DNA from: an uncultured Alphaproteobacteria bacterium | GTDB taxonomy: Bacteria > Pseudomonadota > Alphaproteobacteria > Rhodobacterales > Rhodobacteraceae | Length of the DNA: 64,000 nt | Direction: 5' to 3' | NCBI GenBank assembly: GCA_913051655.1 | Contig: CAJXHI010000003.1 | Span: 53,051 to 117,050, forward strand | Part shown: positions 38,699 to 46,869 of the stretch, piece after piece | Position numbering within the stretch: the first letter of the stretch is position 1 | How the letters are laid out: each line of letters starts with the position of its first letter | Notes under the pieces: generated by a model | What the model saw: the letters and a program-made list of their open reading frames with translations, nothing else | The model's database searches: none | Told to the model about the DNA's origin: nothing | Made by a program: the position numbers and the translations under genes

Positions 38699-40024
38699 AT
38701 GGCGGAATATCTGAAGGAAAGTAAACCTGAGGCTGAAAAAGCGGCAGAGGACTCTAAAGTGCGCGCAATTGTAGAAAGCACATTGGCTGAGATTGAGCAG
38801 AATGGAGATAACGCCGTACGTGATTTGTCTGAAAAGTTTGATGGATACCGGCCCCAAAATTTCCGTCTGAGCCTTTCTGAAATTGAGGCGTTGATCGACA
38901 AATTGAGTTATCAGGAAATTTCCGATATCAAATTTGCTCAAGAACAAGTACGCAATTTTGCCAAAGCGCAACGCGACAGCATGCTGGATATCGAAGTTGA
39001 AACTCTACCTGGTGTGATTCTGGGCCATAAAAATATCCCTGTGCAGTCCGTAGGATGCTATGTGCCTGGTGGAAAGTTTCCTATGGTGGCTTCTGCGCAC
39101 ATGTCGGTGGCCACAGCAAGCATCGCGGGCGTTCCACGCATCATTGCCTGCACTCCGCCCTTTAAAGGCCGTCCTAACCCTGCTGTGATTGCTGCAATGC
39201 ATTTTGGAGGTGCACATGAAATTTATGTCCTTGGTGGCATTCAAGCGGTAGGAGCCATGGCCGTGGGGACTGAAAGCATTGAACCGGTGCATATGCTTGT
39301 AGGTCCCGGCAATGCCTTTGTGGCAGAGGCAAAAAGACAATTATTCGGACGTGTTGGTATCGACCTCTTTGCTGGACCAACCGAAACCATGGTGATTGCT
39401 GATGACACGGTCGATGGGGAATTATGTGCCACTGATCTTCTTGGACAGGCAGAACATGGTTACAACAGTCCAGCGGTACTTCTTACGACCTCGCGCAAAT
39501 TAGCAGAAGCTACTATGGTTGAAATTGAACGGATCCTTACAATTATACCCACACGTGAAACTGCTGAAGCCAGCTGGAGAGATTATGGCGAAGTCATTTT
39601 ATGTGAGAGCTATGATGAAATGCTAGACGTGGCTAATGATATTGCATCAGAGCACGTACAGGTGATGACAGACCGTGATGATTGGTTCCTCGAAAACATG
39701 ACAAGTTACGGCGCTCTCTTTTTAGGTCCACGTACTAATGTGTCAAATGGTGACAAAGTGATTGGCACGAACCACACGCTACCCACTAAAAAAGCGGGTC
39801 GCTATACAGGTGGTCTTTGGGTTGGTAAATTCCTCAAGACCCACAGCTATCAGAAAGTGCTGACCGATGAAGCAGCGACCATGATCGGTGAATATGGGTC
39901 GCGCCTCTGCATGCTGGAAGGCTTTGTCGGGCATGCTGAGCAGTGCAATATCCGCGTACGCCGTTATGGAGGTATAAATGTTCCCTATGGCGAAGCAGCC
40001 CCCTATCGTGTCGCAAACATTTGA
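38699..40024 (+). CDS. HisD-superfamily alcohol dehydrogenase (HpsN-like), first gene of unknown operon
   Basis: A 441-residue protein of the histidinol-dehydrogenase superfamily with all catalytic and zinc positions: GQAEHG (Gln and His ligands), ASEHVQ (Glu-His pair), [14 protein letters not shown] (Asp ligand) and GFVGHAEQ (His ligand). True histidine biosynthesis is unlikely, as no his genes are adjacent and it heads an operon of unrelated enzymes. The nearest characterised relatives with this form are sulfopropanediol dehydrogenases (HpsN), which oxidise a primary alcohol twice to the acid with NAD+. The start at 38699 follows AAGGAAAG. I infer NAD-dependent oxidation of a polar alcohol; the substrate is open. 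Confidence 0.85.
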   Translation: MAEYLKESKPEAEKAAEDSKVRAIVESTLAEIEQNGDNAVRDLSEKFDGYRPQNFRLSLSEIEALIDKLSYQEISDIKFAQEQVRNFAKAQRDSMLDIEVETLPGVILGHKNIPVQSVGCYVPGGKFPMVASAHMSVATASIAGVPRIIACTPPFKGRPNPAVIAAMHFGGAHEIYVLGGIQAVGAMAVGTESIEPVHMLVGPGNAFVAEAKRQLFGRVGIDLFAGPTETMVIADDTVDGELCATDLLGQAEHGYNSPAVLLTTSRKLAEATMVEIERILTIIPTRETAEASWRDYGEVILCESYDEMLDVANDIASEHVQVMTDRDDWFLENMTSYGALFLGPRTNVSNGDKVIGTNHTLPTKKAGRYTGGLWVGKFLKTHSYQKVLTDEAATMIGEYGSRLCMLEGFVGHAEQCNIRVRRYGGINVPYGEAAPYRVANI

Positions 40025-40031
40025 TTGGCAG

Positions 40032-41051
40032 ATGAGCAATCAGACCAACAAGCAGCAGGTATGGGCCTTTTGGGAGGCACTTAATCACGCAGAACCAAAG
40101 GACGTTTCAGACCTTTGTGCTCAGTTTTTCTCACCCGACTGCGTTTGGACAGGCCCTGCGCCGATCTACCAACTGATTGGACCAGAGGCGATCTCTGAGT
40201 CATTCTGGGCACCGCTGAGATCCGCAATACCAAATCTTAGGCGGAAAACCCATATACTGATGGGGGGGGCCTCCTCTGGGCGCGCAGATGGTGGCAAAGA
40301 TGGACGCATGTGGGTCGCAGGTACGGGGTATCTTATTGGGAAGGCGGTAAACCACTTTCTTGAAATACCCGTCACTGCAAAGAATCTACAATTGCGCTGG
40401 GGTGAATTCTATCGATTTGAAGAAGGTATGATCGTAGAAGCTCATGTTCTTATTGATTTTATTGATTGGTTTGAACAAATCGGACTCAACGTTCTTGTTG
40501 AACCGCTGGGTGTCGCCCATGTCTACCCAGCACCCACAGGTTACAATGGTCTTTTGATTGATCCACAAGACCCCGCCGAAACGAAAAAAACGCTCTCCTT
40601 AGGACGTGATTTTATTTACGGTGCGCTTAACAGTTTTGACACTATAGACTTGTCCACCATGGGCATCGCCGACTTTTTTCACCCAAATGTGAAATGGTAT
40701 GGACCGGGGGGCATAGGCGCTTGTTTAAGTCTTGAAGAGTTCCAAGATAGACATCAAAAGCCATGGCTTATAGCTTTCCCCGACCGGAAGGTCCAGGACT
40801 TGGACTCACTTGTAGCAGAAGGTGCTCTTCTGGCAGCCTCTGGTGTTGTAGGGGTCAAAGCATTTCATACAGGACCCTTTCGTGAGACCCCTGCAAGCGG
40901 AAGGCTCATAAGATTTAGTGGGCTCGATTTTTGGCTGCGCGATGGTGACAAATTTACAGAAAACTGGGTCTTTGTGGACATGGTGGATATGTATTCACAA
41001 ATGGGTCATGACCTATTTAAGATCGTTCGTGCACAAGCAGTGGTAAGTTAG
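40032..41051 (+). CDS. Double-domain NTF2/SnoaL-like protein (first of two)
   Basis: A 339-residue protein built of two NTF2/SnoaL-like alpha-beta domains. The first (about residues 1-165) has WAFWEALNHAEPKDVSDLCA, DCVWTGPAPIYQLIGPEA and WGEFYRFEEGMIVEAHV. The second (about 185-339) has FFHPNVKWYGPGGIGACLSL and DFWLRDGDKFTENWVFVD. SnoaL-fold proteins act as aldol-condensing cyclases, ketosteroid-isomerase-like enzymes or hydrolases, using an Asp/His pair in a conical pocket. I choose the ATG at 40032, eight bases after the upstream stop; a start about 45 bases earlier would overlap it. It belongs to the HisD-like operon. The substrate is unknown. Confidence 0.8.
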   Translation: MSNQTNKQQVWAFWEALNHAEPKDVSDLCAQFFSPDCVWTGPAPIYQLIGPEAISESFWAPLRSAIPNLRRKTHILMGGASSGRADGGKDGRMWVAGTGYLIGKAVNHFLEIPVTAKNLQLRWGEFYRFEEGMIVEAHVLIDFIDWFEQIGLNVLVEPLGVAHVYPAPTGYNGLLIDPQDPAETKKTLSLGRDFIYGALNSFDTIDLSTMGIADFFHPNVKWYGPGGIGACLSLEEFQDRHQKPWLIAFPDRKVQDLDSLVAEGALLAASGVVGVKAFHTGPFRETPASGRLIRFSGLDFWLRDGDKFTENWVFVDMVDMYSQMGHDLFKIVRAQAVVS

Positions 41052-41062
41052 GAAAGAGAACC

Positions 41063-41827
41063 ATGATTAAACTCCCCAAAACCCCATCATTTAGGTTGGA
41101 TGGTAAAAAGGCACTCGTAACGGGGGGATCGCGTGGCATAGGGCTTGGTTGCTCTGTTGCATTGGCAGAGGCGGGAGCAGATGTAATCATCGCTGCGCGG
41201 AGCCAGGGCCAGGTCGAAGAAGCAGCAAACGCCATTAGTGAAGCGGGTTTGAAGGCGGAAGGAATTGTTTTAGACGTCACGCAGCTTGATGATGTCAAGG
41301 CACTTTTTGCAAAATATGGACCTTTAAATGTGGTTGTAAATTCGGCTGGCATTGCAAAGCACAGCTCCCCCTATGAAACCACAATTGAGGATTACGATGC
41401 TGTCACAAGCGTGAATATGCGTTCCGCGTATTTCCTGGCTCAAGAGGCAGCCTTGGGCATGAAAACTATTGGTGGTGGTTCGATCATTCAAATTAGCAGC
41501 CAAATGGGGCATGTTGGTGGACAGGACCGCGCGGTGTACTGCGGCACAAAACATGCGATTGAGGGATTTAACAAGGGTATGGCCATTGATTTTGCGCCAG
41601 ACAATATTCGCTTGAATTCTATCTGTCCCACTTTCATCCGCACACCACTTACAGAACCGACATTTGCCGATCCGGCGAAAGTGGAATGGATCAAAGATAA
41701 AATAAAACTCGGTCGTATTGGCGAAGTAGAGGATATCATGGGGGCAGTTCTCTTTCTCGCAAGTGATGCAAGTGCCTTGATCACGGGCACATCTATCCTT
41801 GTCGATGGAGGCTGGACAGCCGGTTAA
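41063..41827 (+). CDS. Short-chain dehydrogenase/reductase
   Basis: A 254-residue classical SDR. It has the TGGSRGIGLG nucleotide motif (about residues 16-25), the NSAG motif, the catalytic Ser in QISSQMGHVGG, and YCGTKHA with the Tyr-x-x-x-Lys pair, ending GTSILVDGGW. The Arg residues after the second strand (AARSQGQ) allow NADP or NAD. It is the third gene of the five-gene operon, 12 bases after the first NTF2-like gene. It probably oxidises or reduces a hydroxyl/carbonyl on the same intermediate as the HisD-like enzyme; the substrate cannot be read from sequence. Confidence 0.92.
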   Translation: MIKLPKTPSFRLDGKKALVTGGSRGIGLGCSVALAEAGADVIIAARSQGQVEEAANAISEAGLKAEGIVLDVTQLDDVKALFAKYGPLNVVVNSAGIAKHSSPYETTIEDYDAVTSVNMRSAYFLAQEAALGMKTIGGGSIIQISSQMGHVGGQDRAVYCGTKHAIEGFNKGMAIDFAPDNIRLNSICPTFIRTPLTEPTFADPAKVEWIKDKIKLGRIGEVEDIMGAVLFLASDASALITGTSILVDGGWTAG

Positions 41828-41863
41828 GGGAAGGGGAATACTATGTTTAAAAAGGGGCATTAA

Positions 41864-42817
41864 ATGCGTGGTTTTAGCAATAATTGGAAAGACTTTCCGG
41901 ACTACATTCTAGGGATCACGAAAGAAATATGGGAAGACCGTGGCATCGGTCCCAAAATCCGCGACTATTACGGCAAAGACGTGATTGTGCGTATGCCAGG
42001 GGGTATATCGACTGGGGTGGAAAATACTGTGGCCGCTACCGCAGCAACCTTGAATGAATTTTCAGATCGCCAGCTTTTGGGCGAAGACGTGATCTGGTCA
42101 GGTACGCCGGAAGAGGGCATGTTATCTTCCCACCGGATTTTATCCACTGCAACGCATCGAGGCAGTGGAGTTTTTGGGAAGGCAACAGGCAAAGTGATCA
42201 CCTATCGCGGGATTGCAGATTGCTATGCAAAGGATAATATGATCACAGACGAATGGTTGGTTCGTGACAATGGTGCCATCCTCCGGCAAATCGGGCAAGA
42301 CCCGCGCAAATGGTCCGCTGCCAAAGTTGCAGAGGGGGTACGCGCCTTTACACCTGATCAGAATATCTCTGGACCCTATTTGGGCAAGGGAAATGACAAT
42401 GAATGGGGTGCCGAGCTAGGCACAATCCTAACATCAATGATGCAATCTGATTTTTCTGTTGTGTCCTCACGATACGATAGAGCATGTCATCTGGAATATA
42501 CTGGTGGTGTATCGGCCCATGGGCATGGGGCGGCAGACGCATTTTGGCTATCATTACGGGCCTCTTTCCCAAACGCTGAATTCTGCATTGATCATCAGAT
42601 TGGCTTGGTCGGTCCCCTTATGTCGCCGCGCGCAGCGGTACGATGGTCGCTCACCGGTCAACATGACGGGTGGGGTGCTTTTGGTGCACCAAGTCATGCA
42701 TCGGTTTACATCATGGGAATTACTCATGTGGAGTTTGGCCCCTATGGTGTACGCCGAGAATATACACTTTTTGATGAGACAGCCGTCTGGATCCAAATCC
42801 TGACGCATTTGGGATAG
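41864..42817 (+). CDS. Double-domain NTF2/SnoaL-like protein (second of two)
   Basis: A 317-residue protein that also looks like two SnoaL-like domains. The first (about 1-160) contains YILGITKEIWEDRGIGPKIR and YRGIADCYAKDNMITDEWLV, where the Trp/Asp segment fits a SnoaL pocket. The second (about 185-317) contains SRYDRACHLEYTGGVSAHGHG and WSLTGQHDGWGAFGAPSHA. It differs from the other NTF2-like protein of the operon, so both may act in one complex or on successive steps. It starts 37 bases after the SDR gene and ends 12 bases before the cupin gene. The function is unknown. Confidence 0.8.
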   Translation: MRGFSNNWKDFPDYILGITKEIWEDRGIGPKIRDYYGKDVIVRMPGGISTGVENTVAATAATLNEFSDRQLLGEDVIWSGTPEEGMLSSHRILSTATHRGSGVFGKATGKVITYRGIADCYAKDNMITDEWLVRDNGAILRQIGQDPRKWSAAKVAEGVRAFTPDQNISGPYLGKGNDNEWGAELGTILTSMMQSDFSVVSSRYDRACHLEYTGGVSAHGHGAADAFWLSLRASFPNAEFCIDHQIGLVGPLMSPRAAVRWSLTGQHDGWGAFGAPSHASVYIMGITHVEFGPYGVRREYTLFDETAVWIQILTHLG

Positions 42818-42828
42818 GAGGGAAGGCT

Positions 42829-43794
42829 ATGACCCCACAAGAAATGCAAAATCGTATGGTACGATATGGAGATTTGATCCCCTGTCGAACCGCATTTATC
42901 GACGCACATACGCCCGGCAGTGATCAGAAAGAGAACTTCACCATCATCGGTGCGGGTGTATCAGAGGCTGCGGATCAGCATGTGCATATTCAGGATACTC
43001 CAGGCTTTAACATCGGAGCGGCGGGCCAACCTCCGAAATGTCGCAATTCGCTACACAGTCATCGTACGGCTGAAGTTTTCTTTGTCTTAAAAGGCCGATG
43101 GCGGTTTTTCTGGGGTCGCCATGGGACAGCAGGCGAGGTTACGTTAGAGGAAGGGGATATTTTTAACATCCCTACTGGCATTTTTCGTGGCTTTGAAAAC
43201 ATTGGGAGCGACTATGGTATGATCATGGCAATACTGGGTGGTGATGATGCCGGTGGGGGGGTTATATGGGCGCCTCAAGTGATCGAAGACGCAGGCGCAC
43301 ATGGTTTGGTTTTAGGGGAAGATGGACGCCTTTATGACAGCAAAAAAGGGCATAGCCTTCCTTCGGGCGTCGCGCCCATGCCGGTATTGACAGATGAACA
43401 GCTGCAATCGTTTCCAGAGCCAAGTACAAAAGAAGTTGTTCCGAATTTTGTTGCCCGATATTGGGACATGGTGGCTCTATCCGATAAACAGCCTGTCCAA
43501 GTGATCGGTGAATCTGGAATATTACGAGACAGACCAGGGTTTGAAATTGAATTCCTAAGTCGTCATTCCCTTTCAGTCACGCCACAACAAAGCGATAGGC
43601 ATAACGTTCTGATGGGTATGAAAGGGCATTGGTCGGTGCGCTGGGAGGAGAGCGAGCTAACTCTGTCGCCAGGCGATACGCTGGCAATTCCGCCTCGCTT
43701 GTCCTATGTTCTGACGCCCTCTATGTCAGGGGAAGCTGCGCTTTATCGAGTGATAAATACGGATGATCTTGCTGGAGTGACAAAAACCTCTTAA
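42829..43794 (+). CDS. Double-cupin protein, last gene of the unknown operon
   Basis: A 321-residue bicupin. The first cupin (about residues 65-135) has NSLHSHRTAEVFFVLKGRW, with the His-x-His and Glu metal ligands, and GDIFNIPTGIFRGFENIG. The second (about 215-310) has DRHNVLMGMKGHWSVRWEE and GDTLAIPPRLSYVLTP, with fewer metal ligands visible, so it may be structural. Such proteins include ring-cleaving dioxygenases, isomerases and acyl/sugar-acid binding enzymes. The ATG follows GGAGGGAAGG. Its place after an NTF2-like gene suggests a metal-dependent step in the same pathway. The substrate is unknown. Confidence 0.85.
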   Translation: MTPQEMQNRMVRYGDLIPCRTAFIDAHTPGSDQKENFTIIGAGVSEAADQHVHIQDTPGFNIGAAGQPPKCRNSLHSHRTAEVFFVLKGRWRFFWGRHGTAGEVTLEEGDIFNIPTGIFRGFENIGSDYGMIMAILGGDDAGGGVIWAPQVIEDAGAHGLVLGEDGRLYDSKKGHSLPSGVAPMPVLTDEQLQSFPEPSTKEVVPNFVARYWDMVALSDKQPVQVIGESGILRDRPGFEIEFLSRHSLSVTPQQSDRHNVLMGMKGHWSVRWEESELTLSPGDTLAIPPRLSYVLTPSMSGEAALYRVINTDDLAGVTKTS

Positions 43795-43949
43795 ATGCCA
43801 AGCAAAAATACGATAGATCGGCATGAAACGTGCCAAGCTATGCGTTCAATATAACAATGCAAGCAGGTGGTATTTTTTAAAATTGAGCCAAAGCTCTAGT
43901 AGTATTATTCAGCTTAACAAGACAAGCAAATGTTTTTTTGTCGTCTGGT

Positions 43950-44891
43950 ACAGATTTGTGAGTGGATCAAAATAAGACAAATTGTCTTTGGCGCGCTTGC
44001 GGCCCTGTTTATGTTTGCGGCACAGGTGTCGGCAGGATGATGCGATGTGATGTACAAGATCAAATGGGGCGAAGAGATTGTTCGAGCCATTCTGGGCGCA
44101 CCTGTCCAGGTCAAAGTTTTAAGAGAGACGCCCGTGTAGCGTTGCCAAGCACGAGGCGCACAGCTTTTGACTGTTGAGGATTATGCACCTCTCACGGACA
44201 AAGACATGCTGAATAGCGGTCTGATGGCCTAAATTGTTGATGTTTTGAATACCTTTGCCACAGCAGAGGAAGGTTACCATATCCATTGGGTCAAAGATTG
44301 GGACACACATTTAAATATGTTTCTGACCTATTGCATGTTGGATATGTAATATTCTTGGTTCCAATCGGATTACAAATGGAAGTCTGATCACTATCTTTTC
44401 GCTAACTACCATTTTTTCGGACAACTGTTTGAGATGTTGCTTCTATTTTTTATCGATCGCAGGCGACTGCTGAACTTAATACAAAATTTAGATATTGTAG
44501 AAAAAAACACTTTGTCGTCCTTAGGGATATTTTACCAACGATTTGTAGCGCAAAAGGCCGTGACTTTATAATTGATGCGTAATCATTCTGGCATTGGCAG
44601 ATAATTCTGATGCGTGCTCGGATCGTTTATGAGTGGCTTAAATAATGCTGTCATGGTAAAGTAGTTTTGCGCTGGATAAAGATCAGAGAGTTAGGACGAA
44701 AGGATATCGTTGAGCCACTGCATAGACCCTTTCCCATTTAGGGCGTCCTTGTTGTGACATCCAAGAAGCACTAGCGGGTGACGACTGATCGTTGCGATTT
44801 CAATTTTATGCCAGAAGAGCTCAAAAAATCAGAGTGTTATGAGAATGGTCTGTCGCGCTGCTTGAGTTTGTTACGGGCACGGCTGGAATGA
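43950..44891 (+). pseudogene. Periplasmic solute-binding protein (amino-acid ABC type), decayed
   Basis: One frame reads IVFGALAALFMFAAQVSAG (a signal peptide), TGA, CDVMYKIKWGEEIVRAI, a TAG, then LLTVEDYAPLTDKDML, a TAA, IVDVLNTFATAEEGYHIHWV, KDWDTHLNMFLTYCMLDM, TAA, YSWFQSDYKWKSDHYLFANY. After at least one frameshift it ends GVLVVTSKKH, TAG, DFNFMPEELKKSECYENGL, SRCLSLLRARLE and a TGA. The DYAPFTDKDL/GGLM and F.W..DWDTHL pattern matches substrate-binding-domain proteins of Rhodobacterales with an N-terminal LysM-like part. All three stop codon types interrupt it, so it is dead. It lies between the unknown operon and the MetE-like gene. Confidence 0.75.
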
Positions 44892-45051
44892 AAAACTATT
44901 TTCAGCCTCTATCTTGACGCAAAGGTCTTATTTCAGTGAGTATGGTATCTAAGAATGTTAAATTTGCACAATCATCGCGGCATATCCACTGGATTCGATC
45001 AACGGAAACTGTGCATAGGTTTCGACGGGCAAGGAAAGGTCTAATCCGCCA

Positions 45052-46185
45052 ATGACAAAGATAAAAACCACGCATGTAGGAAGCCTGCCAAGATCGCAAG
45101 AAGTTGTCGACTTGATTTTTGCCCGCGAAAATAGAAAACAGTTTAATCAAGCCCATTTTGATAAGATAATGGCGTCTGCATGTGCGCAGACGGTAAAAAA
45201 TCAAAAAAATGCGGGAATTGATATAGTAAGTGACGGAGAAACGTCAAAAATCAGTTATGCGACCTATGTTAAAGATCGTTACACTGGCTTTGATGGAGAT
45301 AGCCCGAGAAATGCACCTGCGGATCTGAAACAATTTCCGGGCTTTCTTAAACGTCTTGCGGATGATGGCGGTACGCCGACCTATGCCCGTCCTATGTGTG
45401 TTGGGGAGGTCAAAAGTAAAGGTCAAGATGAGCTTTTAAAGGACATTGCGAATTTAAAAGCAGGTATGCGAGAAAATGGCATTAACGAAGGGTTTATGAA
45501 TGCAGCATCTCCAGGGGTTATTTCGCTGTTTCTGCAGAATGATTTTTATTCGGAACGCAGTGCTTATCTCGCGGCTCTTTCTGATGCGATGCGCGAAGAA
45601 TACAAGACGATCGTGGACAGTGGTCTCTTCCTGCAACTTGACTGTCCGGACCTCGCCTTGTCACGTCATATGCTCTTTTGTGATTTAAGCGACGAAGAAT
45701 TCCTGAAAATTGCAAATCTTCATGTTGCAGCGCTGAATAACGCCCTATCAGGAATTGATCCGTCACGGGTGCGGGTTCATATTTGTTGGGGCAATTATGA
45801 GGGTCCACATGTATGCGATATAGACATGGCCAAAGTCTTTTCAACTTTGATGTCGGTCAAAGCGGATTACATTCTGTTTGAAACCTCTAATCCAAGACAT
45901 GCCCATGAATGGACTGTTTTCCGAGATCGGGTGGATGAGATCCCTGAAAGCAAGGTACTCGTGCCCGGTGTAATTGATAGCACCACAAATTTTGTAGAAC
46001 ATCCCGAATTGGTTGCAGAACGAATTGAAAAATTTGCTCGCATCATTGGTAAAGATCGCGTGGTTGCGGGTTCGGACTGCGGATTTGGGACATTTGCAGG
46101 GTTTGGAGCGGTAGATCCTGATATTGCATATGCGAAATTACAGACTCTAAGCGAAGGAGCTGGGATCGCGGAAAAAAGACTTTAG
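45052..46185 (+). CDS. Short MetE-like zinc methyltransferase (core-MetE type)
   Basis: A 377-residue protein matching only the C-terminal catalytic half of cobalamin-independent methionine synthase. The zinc ligands are all present in order: the His and Cys of VHICWG, the Glu of LFETSN, and the Cys of GSDCGFG. The N terminus THVGSLPRS is the usual start of this half. Short core-MetE proteins include methionine synthases that use other methyl donors, and corrinoid-linked methyltransferases, so the methyl donor is uncertain. No partner gene is adjacent. The finding matters because metF in this window is destroyed. It follows the decayed solute-binding-protein gene by 160 bases. Confidence 0.82.
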   Translation: MTKIKTTHVGSLPRSQEVVDLIFARENRKQFNQAHFDKIMASACAQTVKNQKNAGIDIVSDGETSKISYATYVKDRYTGFDGDSPRNAPADLKQFPGFLKRLADDGGTPTYARPMCVGEVKSKGQDELLKDIANLKAGMRENGINEGFMNAASPGVISLFLQNDFYSERSAYLAALSDAMREEYKTIVDSGLFLQLDCPDLALSRHMLFCDLSDEEFLKIANLHVAALNNALSGIDPSRVRVHICWGNYEGPHVCDIDMAKVFSTLMSVKADYILFETSNPRHAHEWTVFRDRVDEIPESKVLVPGVIDSTTNFVEHPELVAERIEKFARIIGKDRVVAGSDCGFGTFAGFGAVDPDIAYAKLQTLSEGAGIAEKRL

Positions 46186-46313
46186 TGGTTGAAGAAAAAT
46201 GTAAGGTTTAAAATGCAAAAAAAGCTGTGGTTTGTCTGCGCTGTATGATGTGGTATCCATCATTATGTATTTAAAATGTATTGGATGACACCTTGCCGGT
46301 CCCGTTCAAACCT

Positions 46314-46826
46314 TTAATTCAACAAGGCTTCGACTTTACGAGTGATACGCCAGCCCGTTGGCCGCACGGTTGAGCCAAAGCTTGCTACCATACGGCCCTC
46401 TTTATCCAACAATATTTTGTTGAAGTTCCATGAGGGAGAAAAATCATATTCCTCTTTAACCCACTTATAAAAGGGGTGGGCGTTCGGTCCTTTCACGTGA
46501 TTTATCGTGGTCATAGGAATGGTAAGGTCATAATTGATTTCACAAAACTGTTTAACCATATCCTCATTTTTTAACTCCTGACGGAAATCGCCGGATGGCA
46601 CGGCTACGACTTCTAGGCCGTTGTTTTTGTAGGTCTCGTATAGTTGCTGAAGGCCCGCATATTGAGACGTGAAGCCACATCGGCTTGCAGTATTGACTAT
46701 AAGGACCGCTTTGCCCCGTAAATTGGTCAAAGAGATACGACCCCCGTCGATATCTTCAAATGTAAAATCTGCCGCCAGTGCGGGAAGTGTAGTGAACATT
46801 AGCAAGATCCAAGATAAAAAACGCAT
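46314..46826 (-). CDS. Glutathione-peroxidase-like protein with signal peptide
   Basis: A 170-residue thioredoxin-fold peroxidase. The catalytic Cys is in NTASRCGFTSQY, the usual Gln is replaced by PSGDF (where many glutathione peroxidases have PCNQF), and the conserved Trp-Asn pair is in PSWNFNKILLD. A signal peptide (MRFLSWILLMFTTLPALA) precedes the mature domain, so it probably acts in the periplasm against lipid or organic peroxides. The SGDF in place of CNQF means the resolving Cys is missing there; another Cys (QFCEINY) may serve instead. It lies 43 bases downstream of the glycerate kinase gene on the same strand. Confidence 0.88.
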   Translation of the reverse strand: MRFLSWILLMFTTLPALAADFTFEDIDGGRISLTNLRGKAVLIVNTASRCGFTSQYAGLQQLYETYKNNGLEVVAVPSGDFRQELKNEDMVKQFCEINYDLTIPMTTINHVKGPNAHPFYKWVKEEYDFSPSWNFNKILLDKEGRMVASFGSTVRPTGWRITRKVEALLN

Positions 46827-46869
46827 GTAAATTCCTCTCTTAAAGAAGAATAGGTGCTTGAGCTAAAAA

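Noticed and set aside
38699..40024. True histidinol dehydrogenase of histidine biosynthesis
   Set aside because: Catalytic residues fit, but no his genes are adjacent and the operon partners (NTF2-like, SDR, cupin) do not belong to histidine biosynthesis.
41324..41860. Minus-strand open frame opposite the SDR gene
   Set aside because: The plus strand encodes a complete SDR with all motifs; the minus frame has none.
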